Assembly (NCBI GenBank): GCA_045605385.1
Contig: JAZUPW010000065.1
Location: 1-31,065, forward strand
Direction: 5' to 3'
Length of the DNA: 31,065 bases
Origin: SIG607 sp045605385
GTDB lineage: Bacteria > Bacillota > Clostridia > Oscillospirales > Acutalibacteraceae
Under the pieces are notes generated by a model that saw nothing but the letters and a program-made list of their open reading frames with translations, did not search any database and was not told the DNA's origin. Shown here one piece after another: positions 1-6,731 of the stretch (position 1 is its first letter; every line of letters starts with the position of its first letter). Position numbers and translations under genes: made by a program.

Positions 1-82
1 TCACCTCCTTGGCACACAGAGCGACATGGCTCCGACCCGACTTCTTCCCGACCGGCCAAAAAATTTTTTCGATCGGGGGGGT
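1..82 (-). promoter_or_regulatory. GC-rich leader before a gene beyond the left edge (likely terminase/cos region)
   Basis: Noncoding and unusually GC-rich for this genome. Read on the minus strand it begins after the stop at 94. It contains CGATCGGGGG and CCCGACCGG blocks around an AAAAAATTTTTT palindrome. It ends with an eight-codon micro-ORF at 27-1 (peptide MSLCVPRR) whose last codons are the perfect ribosome binding site AAGGAGGTGA. That site must serve a gene starting just outside the window. In related Bacillota phages an HNH gene is followed by a small-terminase gene and the cos site, so I infer that role here. The cos assignment is not proven by the sequence. Confidence 0.4.
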
Positions 83-93
83 TGTCAAATTTT

Positions 94-300
94 TTAACTC
101 GCGATTTCTTTTTTATTTTCCGGCGCGTTCACCGGTATCAAATGTCCTTTGTCTAAATCCATTAATGCTATGTGCTCCACTTCGTCGCCTATAACTAGCG
201 CGCCCGTTTTAATCATTTCTGCAATATCATCCGATAATCTTTTGCGTTCTTCCGCAATCATGTAGTATTTTGTTTTTACAATTACTAGTTTGTTATTCAT
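94..300 (-). CDS. Small hypothetical phage protein (68 aa) after the HNH gene
   Basis: I do not recognise this gene. The start chosen is the ATG at 300, because AGGAGG lies nine bases upstream; a longer reading frame begins at 357 but has no such site. The start overlaps the last codons of the HNH gene (stop at 293), so the two are probably translationally coupled. The product is soluble, with a mixed-charge helical stretch (EERKRLSDDIAEMIK) followed by a region likely to form beta strands (ALVIGDEVEHIALMDL). No signal peptide, membrane segment or Cys/His cluster is visible. Its place between the HNH gene and the presumed terminase boundary suggests an accessory packaging or DNA-processing role, which is only inference. 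Confidence 0.7.
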   Translation of the reverse strand: MNNKLVIVKTKYYMIAEERKRLSDDIAEMIKTGALVIGDEVEHIALMDLDKGHLIPVNAPENKKEIAS

Positions 301-1003
301 TCGGCTGTTCCTCCTGGTATCTTTCAAACCATTCATCGATATATTTTTCATACTCATTTCTGTTCATGGTGCTGCCCTCGCACGCCATTGTTAACCTCTC
401 ATAGCATTCCGTCTGTGGTGTATCTATGTGTATTAATTCACAATCCAATTTTTGTTTAATTCGCTGCCGATCCATTATTAACGGTGCGCCCATTATCACC
501 CATGCATTGCGCCACATTCCATACCTGGTTTTTATTTGGTCTAGTATAGTGTCGCGGATTGCGAATACATTGCGTTTTAATCGTTCCGGTTTTATGTGTG
601 ACGGTTGCCCGGATATTGATTGCCATATGCTATCAATGTCAAATATTAAATCCCCGTGGCCCGCGCTGTTTTTCACAAATTCTTTTTTTCCGGCAAACGG
701 TGCGCCATACACTAAATACACTTTCCGCGCCGATTGCATCCCAAAACGCTCATGGATTACGTTATGGCATCTGTGGTGCACCAATAAAACATTTTCCGGG
801 TTTAAACTAACTGATACATCGTTTACGTTATCAATAGTTAACTCGGCTATATGGTGCGCTATGCAATCATATTTTTTTGTTATTGCATTTCCGCAATGCT
901 GGCAATATAACGTTCCGTCTTCCGCTAACCGATCAAACATTAATAATTCCCTAAATTTCGCCCATTCGCGGCCTGTGTAAAATTCCGATAACGTGTTATA
1001 CAT
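293..1003 (-). CDS. HNH endonuclease fused to a P-loop kinase-like domain
   Basis: The 236-residue product has two parts. Residues 1-90 form an HNH nuclease: Cys34-x-x-Cys37, AHH at 49-51, and a second metal site HHRCH at 76-80 followed by His84. Residues 93-236 look like a small P-loop NTPase or kinase: hydrophobic strand VYLVYG, then GAPFAGKK at 100-107, then DIDSIW near 122, and a second strand WVIMGAP. The Walker A lysine is followed by Lys rather than the usual Ser/Thr, so nucleotide binding may be altered. HNH proteins next to terminase genes are known to assist DNA packaging and cos cleavage in HK97-like phages. The start ATG at 1003 overlaps the upstream stop by one base (TAATG), indicating coupling. 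Confidence 0.85.
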   Translation of the reverse strand: MYNTLSEFYTGREWAKFRELLMFDRLAEDGTLYCQHCGNAITKKYDCIAHHIAELTIDNVNDVSVSLNPENVLLVHHRCHNVIHERFGMQSARKVYLVYGAPFAGKKEFVKNSAGHGDLIFDIDSIWQSISGQPSHIKPERLKRNVFAIRDTILDQIKTRYGMWRNAWVIMGAPLIMDRQRIKQKLDCELIHIDTPQTECYERLTMACEGSTMNRNEYEKYIDEWFERYQEEQPNE

Positions 1004-1503
1004 TAACCTAAACTACCCTTTTGCCAGCCGTTGCTTGTGTTCCAATTATAAACTCTTATGCCTGTGCTTCCGTTGTACAAAAATATTGTTTTAGAGTCCG
1101 GCGACATACTCCACGCAAATCCGGCGCCATAACTGCCACGTGCTGAATTATTTGCGCCAAAAAATAATGGTACGCCCACTTGCAAATTATTTTCTACATA
1201 TGTTTTTACTTGAGCCACAAAGTCATCTACGTTTGATGTATTAAATTCTGTTGTGTTCGTGTCAACAATACCTAAATTTGTTAATGCCTCTACTTGCGTT
1301 GTTCCGCCTGTTCCGCCGTTTTCGATATTAACGGCGCCCGTTGCTATTACATTTGCATCATGTGTATGATCTGCCGGTGCTGCTCCTATTTCTTCCGCTG
1401 TGTGCGTGTGGCCTTTTTTCGATGCACCTACACTATCCGCATTGATTTCAACTAAACATTTGTTTTTACATATTCCAAAAAATTTATCGTGTGACAAATC
1501 CAT
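1003..1503 (-). CDS. Tail fibre-like protein with HxH repeats
   Basis: A 166-residue protein. Residues 1-28 (MDLSHDKFFGICKNKCLVEI) are nearly the same as the start of the 2658-2972 product. Next comes a HxH segment (GHTHTAEEIGAAPADHTH) of the kind found in trimeric phage fibres, where histidines can coordinate a metal along the fibre axis (known for T4 gp37). The C-terminal half (FFGANNSARGSYGAGFAWSM, then aromatic beta-rich sequence) could be a receptor-binding tip. The ribosome binding site AGGGGGA lies directly before the ATG. It sits between the LRR gene and the HNH gene, in a cassette probably devoted to host recognition. The exact role is inferred. Confidence 0.75.
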   Translation of the reverse strand: MDLSHDKFFGICKNKCLVEINADSVGASKKGHTHTAEEIGAAPADHTHDANVIATGAVNIENGGTGGTTQVEALTNLGIVDTNTTEFNTSNVDDFVAQVKTYVENNLQVGVPLFFGANNSARGSYGAGFAWSMSPDSKTIFLYNGSTGIRVYNWNTSNGWQKGSLG

Positions 1504-1516
1504 TCCCCCTGTTTTT

Positions 1517-2668
1517 TTACGCTAACGTGTAATTTTTGTTTGTGGCTATTGCTTTTTGTTCGTCTGTTAGCTTGGCTAAATTCGTTGCGCCTAATTTAAT
1601 GCTATATGTTGTACCGCCTGTATTGTCGGCTAGGGCGTTTAACACGCTTAGTAGGCTTTCTACTGTTATTTTAGACGATGGGCTCAAATCCAAAGAATCG
1701 TTGCTTGCTACTGTTATAGTTCCTGTTACGGTTAAATTTTGTAAGTTAGAACATGAAGCAAACATCCCTCTACTGGAACTATTAGCGATAAGTGATGTTA
1801 GCTCTACTGTGGCTAACTTACTAGAATAGGCAAACATAGTTGCAAAATTAGTTACTTTGTCTGTGTTCAATCCTGTAACTGTGGTGAGTTTATAACATTG
1901 AAAAAACATATTGCTACAATCACCGCCGAGAGTTAGGTTTGAAACTGTAGCTAGATTGTCGCAACGATTAAATGTATATTTCGCTTCAGTTGCATTACTA
2001 AAGTCTAACTGCGACACTGAGGTCAAACCATAGCAATTGCTAAACATATAGGTAAGATTAGTTGCTTTGCTAAAGTCCATCTGTGGTACTTCGGTCAGTG
2101 CGCTACAGTCGCCAAACATCTGCCGAAAATTAGTTCCGCTACTAGTGTCTAACTGTGTCAATTCGGTTAGATTTTTGCAACTACTAAACATCATACTAAA
2201 ATTAGTTCCGCTACTAGTATTTAGCTGTGGTGCTGTGGTTAGTGCGCAATTATAGAACATACTTTTAAAATTTGTTCCGCTACTAAGGTCTAACTGCGGT
2301 ACGCTAGTTAGCGCTGAACATCCTGAAAACATAGATTCAAAATTAGTTCCATTACTTGTATTCAACTGTGGCACTGTGGTTAGGTTGGTGCATTTTTGAA
2401 ACATATAACTAAAATCAGTTCCGCTACTAGTATCTAGTCCGTCTAAACAATCTGCTGGTACTCTATTGTTGTAACAAAACTCATTAAAATTAGTTATTCC
2501 GCTTGTATCAAGCCCACCGCCGCCTTGTATTTCCTCTATTTTCGCCCCAAATTCGCTTGTTGGTGTTCCTTGAGGTATTTCTACCCCTTTGTTAATTAAC
2601 GCCTGTTTTACGCCGTTTAAATCGCTTATGGCCTGGCCTATGTTTTCAGATAGTGTTCTATTCGCCAT
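1517..2668 (-). CDS. BspA-like leucine-rich repeat surface/fibre protein
   Basis: A 383-residue protein with at least nine repeats of about 23-24 residues, pattern SxMFxxCxxLTxVPxLDTSxGTNF, typical of the BspA/DUF285 LRR family. An N-terminal segment of about 55 residues (SENIGQAISDLNGVKQAL, then a Gly-rich linker GGGG) looks like a fibre-attachment helix. The C-terminus (LTDEQKAIATNKNYTLA) matches a tail often seen on phage-encoded BspA-like proteins. GGAGG is placed nine bases before the ATG. The start overlaps the end of the preceding gene by 11 bases. Flanked by two fibre-like genes, it probably displays a binding surface on the virion tail. The repeats make it prone to recombination. Confidence 0.8.
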   Translation of the reverse strand: MANRTLSENIGQAISDLNGVKQALINKGVEIPQGTPTSEFGAKIEEIQGGGGLDTSGITNFNEFCYNNRVPADCLDGLDTSSGTDFSYMFQKCTNLTTVPQLNTSNGTNFESMFSGCSALTSVPQLDLSSGTNFKSMFYNCALTTAPQLNTSSGTNFSMMFSSCKNLTELTQLDTSSGTNFRQMFGDCSALTEVPQMDFSKATNLTYMFSNCYGLTSVSQLDFSNATEAKYTFNRCDNLATVSNLTLGGDCSNMFFQCYKLTTVTGLNTDKVTNFATMFAYSSKLATVELTSLIANSSSRGMFASCSNLQNLTVTGTITVASNDSLDLSPSSKITVESLLSVLNALADNTGGTTYSIKLGATNLAKLTDEQKAIATNKNYTLA

Positions 2669-2972
2669 TTAAAACAACCTCCAAATTATCGTTTAGCGTG
2701 CCTATGGTTGTTTCAATTGCTGCCACCCTGTTATTTAATTCAGTATGTTCATGCTCTGCCGGTGCTGCACCGATTTCGGCCGGCGTGTGCGTATGCTCTG
2801 CTACTGCTGCTCCTATTTCTTCCGGCGTATGTTCATGCTCGGCCGGTGCTGCTCCCACTTCTTCCGCTGTGTGCGTGTGGCCTTTTTTCGATGCTCCCAC
2901 GCTTTCCGGCGTGATTTCTACTAGGCATTTGTTTTCGCATATCCCAAAAAATTTATCATGTGCCAAATCCAT
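2658..2972 (-). CDS. Short HxH-repeat fibre/adaptor protein
   Basis: A 104-residue protein. The start (MDLAHDKFFGICENKCLVEI) is a paralogue of the 1003-1503 product. It then has four HxH units separated by EEIGAA/AEIGAAPAEH spacers, and ends in a short coiled coil (LNNRVAAIETTIGTLNDNLE). It lacks a C-terminal receptor domain. One possibility is that it is an adaptor or shaft truncated by recombination; another is that it serves as a coupling subunit for the LRR protein encoded directly downstream, with which it overlaps by 11 bases. AGGGGGA precedes the start. Family assignment is by motif only. Confidence 0.7.
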   Translation of the reverse strand: MDLAHDKFFGICENKCLVEITPESVGASKKGHTHTAEEVGAAPAEHEHTPEEIGAAVAEHTHTPAEIGAAPAEHEHTELNNRVAAIETTIGTLNDNLEVVLNGE

Positions 2973-2984
2973 TCCCCCTGTGTA

Positions 2985-3479
2985 TTACCAATTGTTTTTT
3001 GCTGCCTCTTGCTTTAATTTCAGTTCCGCTTTTTTGATGTCTAATAATGCCGGATCGTTAGCCCAATTGTGTTTGTCATAATTTTTTAATGCTAGATTTA
3101 GTGCCGCTACATCCGGTAACGATTGTTTGTACATTATGCGCGTGGTGGTTTCTGTTCCCTTTTCGCCCACTTTTTCAATTACTTCTTTTTCTGTGTATTC
3201 AAAACCCATAGCCTTTTGGATTAGTTTGCCGCGTAGTTCTTGGATTAATGGGATGCGCGCCTGGAATACTTTCTCCCTAAAATATGATTGTTCGCGTTTG
3301 TGGCGTTTCCATACTGCCTCCGATACCCCAATATTGTGGGCGACTTGCTTTTCTGCTGCGCCCCCGCGTATTTGTTCAACGATTTTATCCATGTTGGGTA
3401 AAATTCGGTCATAATATAGGTTCGATCTTCCGCGTTTTTCTTCGCGTGGATTTTTTTCGCATGGTTTTTCTTCACACAT
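2985..3479 (-). CDS. Small-terminase-like HTH protein
   Basis: A 164-residue protein. Residues 20-70 contain a helix-turn-helix (VEQIRGGAAEKQVAHNIGVS), then a helical region (LIQELRGKLIQKAMGFEYTE) and a C-terminal LPDVAALNLALKNYDKHNW segment. This order is typical of the phage small-terminase-like proteins that end in a D/N-rich K(W) motif. However, a P27-type small terminase lies directly upstream of the large terminase at 29883-30191, so this one may be a second DNA-recognition subunit or may have another regulatory role. A strong GAGGAGG site sits before the ATG and overlaps the previous gene. Residues 1-18 are unusually rich in Cys, Lys and Glu. Confidence 0.65.
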   Translation of the reverse strand: MCEEKPCEKNPREEKRGRSNLYYDRILPNMDKIVEQIRGGAAEKQVAHNIGVSEAVWKRHKREQSYFREKVFQARIPLIQELRGKLIQKAMGFEYTEKEVIEKVGEKGTETTTRIMYKQSLPDVAALNLALKNYDKHNWANDPALLDIKKAELKLKQEAAKNNW

Positions 3480-3480
3480 T

Positions 3481-3825
3481 TTATTTTTCCTCCTCGGTCG
3501 CGTTTACCGCGTTCATCTGTGCAACATATAGCAATTCACACATATCATCCAAATTCATGCGAGCATCAATATATTCGCCGTATTCTTTCGGATATTTTTC
3601 CCTTATTCTTATTTCCGCCGTGTGGCGTGCATCTATGTATTTCATATCTTCAAAAACATCAAACAACACACCCGCTACTCGTTTTAAATTTTCCCGGGCC
3701 TGTGCATATTTTTGCTGTGCAATTTCCATGTTTTTGTATAGTTCATCAAATTTATCCGCGTTTACGGATGCGCTACCAAAACATAATATTGCCGCTATTG
3801 CCGCTATGATTTTTTTAAAATTCAT
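3481..3825 (-). CDS. Small secreted protein in the lysis cassette
   Basis: I do not recognise the family. Starting at the ATG at 3825, the product has a clear signal peptide: MNFKK, then the hydrophobic run IIAAIAAILCFGSA, then SVNA with probable cleavage before DKFDEL. An upstream GTG at 3834 would only add three residues. No good ribosome binding site is visible for either start. The mature part of about 90 residues is helical and charged (DELYKNMEIAQQKYAQARENL). It follows the endolysin gene directly, so a lysis accessory role such as a spanin-like or envelope-modifying protein is possible. No lipobox is visible. The function is unassigned. Confidence 0.65.
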   Translation of the reverse strand: MNFKKIIAAIAAILCFGSASVNADKFDELYKNMEIAQQKYAQARENLKRVAGVLFDVFEDMKYIDARHTAEIRIREKYPKEYGEYIDARMNLDDMCELLYVAQMNAVNATEEEK

Positions 3826-3838
3826 TTTGATCACATCA

Positions 3839-4669
3839 TTATTTAATTTTTAATTTCTGACCCGGAAAAATTAGATCCGGATTATTTAGATTATTGATTT
3901 TTGCCAAATATTGATATGTCTTTTTGTATTTGATCGCGATTGCTGTTAATGTATCGCCCGGTTTAACTATGTAATACTCATCGCCGTTACTATCCGGTTT
4001 TTTGGATGCTTCGTGCGAATTTTTAGGCCACCCATTTAGTCCCGCTTTTTTTATCACATATGGGTAATCTATATACGCAATATTTGCATCAACATCGCCC
4101 TGTATTCCGCTAACCTTGGCCCTGTCTGTATATTGCCACATACCATACTCACCGCTGTATGTGCATTCGTCGGCCCATTGTGCCACCCATTTGTCATATT
4201 TATTTAAAATCCGGCTGTTTAACTGGTGAGTTAACCAACTTTTGCTAGCGTACAAACTGACGTAATAGCCCTCATCTTCTAGCGTTTTTAAAAATGTGTC
4301 GCATATATCCGCTAATACCAAATTGCTAGGCATTCCGCGTTTTGCCTTGTACCCGTCCGCATCTTCCATATCAAAAACTATCGGATATGTTGGCCTATAA
4401 TCTTGCAATAACCTAATAGCATGCTCGGCCTCGCTTTTTGCATCTTCCACGTTAAGCGCGTAGGAATACAAATACGCTCCCCATTCAATACCGTTTTTTT
4501 CACATCCAATAATATTGGTTTTAAATTTTGGATCGTCTTGCAATTTTTTGTCGCTACCGTAACCCATGCGTAGCATTGCAAATTCGTATCCGGCGTTTTT
4601 TACTTTAGCCCAATCAATAGCGCCCTGGTGTTTTGAGACATCAATTCCCTTGATTTCCACGTTTTTCAC
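3839..4669 (-). CDS. GH25 muramidase endolysin with LysM domain
   Basis: A 276-residue endolysin that cleaves the glycan strand of peptidoglycan at the end of infection. Residues 6-205 form a glycosyl hydrolase 25 (Lyc-type muramidase) barrel: KGIDVSKHQG at 7-16 with Asp10, and the catalytic segment VFDMED with Asp100 and Glu102. Residues 231-276 form one LysM wall-binding domain (YYIVKPGDTLTAIA, ending FPGQKLKIK). No signal peptide is present, so release depends on the holin encoded just upstream. The start is GTG at 4669, preceded by GAGGAAATGG, inside the end of the holin gene. The domain order is normal for Bacillota phages. Confidence 0.95.
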   Translation of the reverse strand: MKNVEIKGIDVSKHQGAIDWAKVKNAGYEFAMLRMGYGSDKKLQDDPKFKTNIIGCEKNGIEWGAYLYSYALNVEDAKSEAEHAIRLLQDYRPTYPIVFDMEDADGYKAKRGMPSNLVLADICDTFLKTLEDEGYYVSLYASKSWLTHQLNSRILNKYDKWVAQWADECTYSGEYGMWQYTDRAKVSGIQGDVDANIAYIDYPYVIKKAGLNGWPKNSHEASKKPDSNGDEYYIVKPGDTLTAIAIKYKKTYQYLAKINNLNNPDLIFPGQKLKIK

Positions 4670-5078
4670 CCATTTCCTCGCTGTTGTTTTTTAACCACGT
4701 TTCTAGTTTTTCCTTTACCCCCTTGGGTAACGGCATACCTAAAATCATCATGTTTTTTAGTACACTTAGCGTTTCAAACGCCACAAATAACATCCCGAAA
4801 ATTTCAGTTAATCCCACGGACGTTAAATTTATGTACCGCAAAACATTTTCGTCAACAAACGGCGTAAAATTTATGTTTGTTACTGCATCGGCTACAAATA
4901 AAAAAATAACCGCTAATATCACGCCGCACTTGCGTAGTAACCCGTCGATGCCAAAACTAGAGTTTAACGTGTGCTGTTTAACCGCTCGCAAAATTCCAAA
5001 AATAATGTCTGCTAGCAACGTCAAAAAAACTAGTTTTATAACCGGGTTGGTTTCTAGTTCAATGATCCATTCGTGCAT
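4641..5078 (-). CDS. Phage holin (phage_holin_4 / toxin-secretion type)
   Basis: This protein makes the membrane lesion that lets the endolysin out. From the ATG at 5078 it has 145 residues, with three hydrophobic segments: IKLVFLTLLADIIFGIL, VILAVIFLFVADAV and LTEIFGMLFVAFETLSVL. The C-terminus is charged (PKGVKEKLETWLKNNSEEMGE), as is usual for the family. I chose 5078 because GAGGGGG lies five bases upstream; a TTG at 5102 in the same frame would add eight residues but has no ribosome binding site. The gene overlaps the endolysin start by 29 bases. Confidence 0.92.
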   Translation of the reverse strand: MHEWIIELETNPVIKLVFLTLLADIIFGILRAVKQHTLNSSFGIDGLLRKCGVILAVIFLFVADAVTNINFTPFVDENVLRYINLTSVGLTEIFGMLFVAFETLSVLKNMMILGMPLPKGVKEKLETWLKNNSEEMGEKRGNQGN

Positions 5079-5103
5079 ATGCGCCCCCTCTTTTCTTTTC
5101 AAC

Positions 5104-5182
5104 TTATATTTTTAATGTACAACGTAGAATATAGGGTATTCTATTGCTATTTTTTGGTGCATTTTGTGCATAAAAATTGCAT
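5104..5182 (-). promoter_or_regulatory. Candidate late promoter region before the lysis operon
   Basis: This 79-base gap follows the terminator of the late-regulator gene and precedes the holin. On the minus strand it contains two TTTATGCA/TTATGCAC words and an ATGCACCAAA word (about 5153-5182). It also holds a perfect inverted repeat, TAGAATA-5-TATTCTA, at 5125-5143. A similar GCACCAAA word occurs before the RusA gene (6083-6090). A late operon with its own upstream terminator needs a promoter here, and an ArpU/RinA-type activator is encoded immediately upstream, so this is the likely target. No convincing consensus -35/-10 pair was found, which fits an activator-dependent promoter. Confidence 0.45.
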
Positions 5183-5213
5183 AAAAAAAGCGCGCTGGTT
5201 TCCCATACGCACT
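5183..5213 (-). terminator. Intrinsic terminator after the late regulator
   Basis: On the minus strand AGTGCG and CGCGCT form a six-pair stem with one G-U, capped by a TGGGAAACCA inner hairpin and followed by seven T. It starts at the stop codon of the ArpU-like gene. It separates the early operon from the lysis operon. Confidence 0.75.
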
Positions 5214-5544
5214 AAAAAAATTGGCCCGGATATAACATATTGCTAATTCTTTTTATTAGTTTTTTCCGCTGCCTGGTTATGGTGGACGGATCACAAAATT
5301 TAATTTCGGATATCCGTTCATCGTTTAACCTGTCTATGTATTTATATTTTATAACGTCGGAATACGGCTCATTTTTGATGCATTCCAAACATGATTCTAT
5401 CATTTTTATTATTTCCCTGGTTTCCGCTAACCGGTCACCGCTAACCTGTTTTGATATATATACCATGTCTTTGTAGCTGTACAATAGGCGTTCTGTCTGC
5501 CTGTAAAATTCGTTTTTGTTTCGTGATTTTGTTTCCGCTGCCAA
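5212..5544 (-). CDS. ArpU/RinA-like late transcription regulator
   Basis: A 110-residue protein similar in layout to the ArpU/RinA family, sigma-region-4-like proteins that activate late phage genes. The N-terminal half is helical (RLLYSYKDMVYISKQV). The C-terminal helix-turn-helix spans about residues 75-103: ERISEIKFCDPSTITRQRKK, then LIKRISNML. The start is TTG at 5544, with GGGGGCG about ten bases upstream inside the end of the RusA gene. It is the last gene of the early operon and is followed by an intrinsic terminator and the lysis operon, exactly the position expected for a late switch. Family assignment is by motif and context. Confidence 0.8.
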   Translation of the reverse strand: MAAETKSRNKNEFYRQTERLLYSYKDMVYISKQVSGDRLAETREIIKMIESCLECIKNEPYSDVIKYKYIDRLNDERISEIKFCDPSTITRQRKKLIKRISNMLYPGQFF

Positions 5545-5546
5545 AT

Positions 5547-5912
5547 TTACATCGCCCCCACTAATTCGATTTCTACGCGTGGATTATTGCTGTCAATGTA
5601 AAAATTATCTTCAAAACCGCTAATATTCGCCCAACCGTCATTTTCGATTGTGCCGCATTTCACAAGCGCATCTAAAATAAATTTATGGGCAAACGCTATA
5701 TTATCTAAATCGCGTTTCTTATTTTTTTCGTACCATGCAAATTTTATATAAACCCGATCTTTTATTTTTTTTCCGCGCAACTGCGTTTTTATATGTAGCA
5801 TTATCATATCTTCGGTACTTCGTTTTTGGGTAGCCGCTAAATATTTGTTACCCCTACACAAACGTATATATTCATTTAAACCCATTAAACGCCCCGGGAT
5901 TACTAGTTTCAT
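5547..5912 (-). CDS. rusA: RusA-family Holliday junction resolvase
   Basis: A 121-residue protein of the RusA family, dimeric nucleases that resolve four-way DNA junctions. Seen: VIPGRLMGLNEYIR at the N-terminus, the acidic catalytic core KKRDLDNIAFAHKFILDAL near residues 69-87, and IENDGWANISGF near 93-104, supplying the Asp residues typical of the family. The C-terminus ends in beta-strand PRVEIELVGA. The start ATG has GAGGTGAGG nearby. Such proteins resolve recombination intermediates before packaging. It overlaps the ribosome binding site of the late regulator just downstream, so the two are co-expressed. Confidence 0.9.
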   Translation of the reverse strand: MKLVIPGRLMGLNEYIRLCRGNKYLAATQKRSTEDMIMLHIKTQLRGKKIKDRVYIKFAWYEKNKKRDLDNIAFAHKFILDALVKCGTIENDGWANISGFEDNFYIDSNNPRVEIELVGAM

Positions 5913-6117
5913 AGCCTCACCTCGGATTTATTTTACCGCTCAAATGGTTAATAATTTTGTGGATTTTGTGAAAAATGTAGTGTTTTTTGGTGGCAATTTA
6001 CCTTTTGTGGGTAAAAAGGAGAAAATAGAAGTTTCCCTAAATTCTAATTATATCACTCTTATTTTTTTATTTGTGTAAAACTTTGGTGCAAAATGCGCTA
6101 AAAAACGTAATAGATAT
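5913..6117 (-). promoter_or_regulatory. Intergenic region with extended -10 promoter for rusA and late regulator
   Basis: This gap of 205 bases holds an extended -10 box, TGaTATAAT, on the minus strand at 6047-6055. A weak TTTACA lies upstream at a wide spacing, so the extended -10 would carry recognition. Downstream is a short TTTACC/GGTAAA hairpin near 5997-6015. The word GCACCAAA at 6083-6090 resembles the candidate late-activator words before the holin. No gene is seen here. Confidence 0.45.
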
Positions 6118-6627
6118 TTAATAATAACAACCTTCCAAAATGCAATCATTGTACGGGCAATTAAAACAATCGCCGTGGCATTCCTGGTTTTCCGGTTTGT
6201 GATCGTCATAGTATTTGCGTTGGTATTCGCGCCGTTCATCCTGGTGATTGACATAGTATTTACGCGCATATTCACGGATTTCGTCACGGTGTTTGGCATT
6301 GTATTTGCGATGATATTCTAGGACTTTATCCCGGTGTTTGGCACGGTATTTGTTAACGTATTGCCGGTGTTTTTCCGGGTGTTCGGCACGGTATTTACGC
6401 GCATATTCACGGATTTCGTCACGGTGTTTGGCATTGTATTTGCGCTGACTTTCTAGTCTTTTTTCCCGGCGCGTTTCCATGTATTTGCGTGCATACTCAC
6501 GCATTTTTTCCGGGTGTTCGGCACGGTATTTGCGCATATATTCACGCATATATTCTTTGCGCTTTTCTTTAGTCGTTTTTTTCTTTTGTTCTTTTATAGT
6601 CATTCTTTTTTCCCCGTTTCGTTTCAT
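6118..6627 (-). CDS. Basic tandem-repeat protein with C-terminal Cys cluster
   Basis: I do not recognise a function. The product of about 169 residues is built from roughly nine units of 12-14 residues of the type REYARKYRAEHPEK / QRKYNAKHRDEI, very rich in Lys, Arg, Tyr and Glu and predicted as one long helix. It ends in a Cys-rich tail (CHGDCFNCPYNDCILEGC) with enough Cys/His to bind a metal. The DNA repeats too: a block of about 39 bases near 6261-6309 recurs near 6404-6449. The start at 6627 has only AGAGAAG; the ATG at 6603 has GGGGAA at good spacing and may be the true start. Nucleic-acid binding is plausible but inferred. Confidence 0.65.
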   Translation of the reverse strand: MKRNGEKRMTIKEQKKKTTKEKRKEYMREYMRKYRAEHPEKMREYARKYMETRREKRLESQRKYNAKHRDEIREYARKYRAEHPEKHRQYVNKYRAKHRDKVLEYHRKYNAKHRDEIREYARKYYVNHQDERREYQRKYYDDHKPENQECHGDCFNCPYNDCILEGCYY

Positions 6628-6663
6628 AATGCTTCTCTTTTCTTCTCTAAGGGGTCAAATTTG

Positions 6664-6731
6664 CGTTTTTATGCGAACTTAAGGTAAAACCCTACCTAAC
6701 CAATTTCGCGCCTAAAATCGCCGTTTTTTGT
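6664..6731 (-). repeat. 68-bp noncoding repeat, copy 1
   Basis: This stretch matches 8204-8271 at about 56 of 68 positions without gaps. The most conserved core is CGCCTAAAATCGCCGTTTTTT on the plus strand. It starts right after the stop codon of the 6732-7556 gene and precedes the repeat-protein gene. There is no reading frame in it. On the minus strand both copies begin AAAAAACGGCGATTTTAGG and end in GTTTTACC plus a short variable stretch. Confidence 0.8.

Noticed and set aside
1003..2972. A diversity-generating retroelement in the fibre cassette
   Set aside because: No reverse transcriptase gene and no template/variable repeat pair with adenine-specific changes are visible.
3481..3825. A spanin of a diderm host
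   Set aside because: A signal peptide and helical body are present but there is no lipobox partner or inner-membrane anchor, so the claim cannot be supported.
6118..6627. A CRISPR array, suggested by regular DNA repeats
   Set aside because: The repeats are imperfect, keep one open reading frame and have no unique spacers; no cas gene is near.
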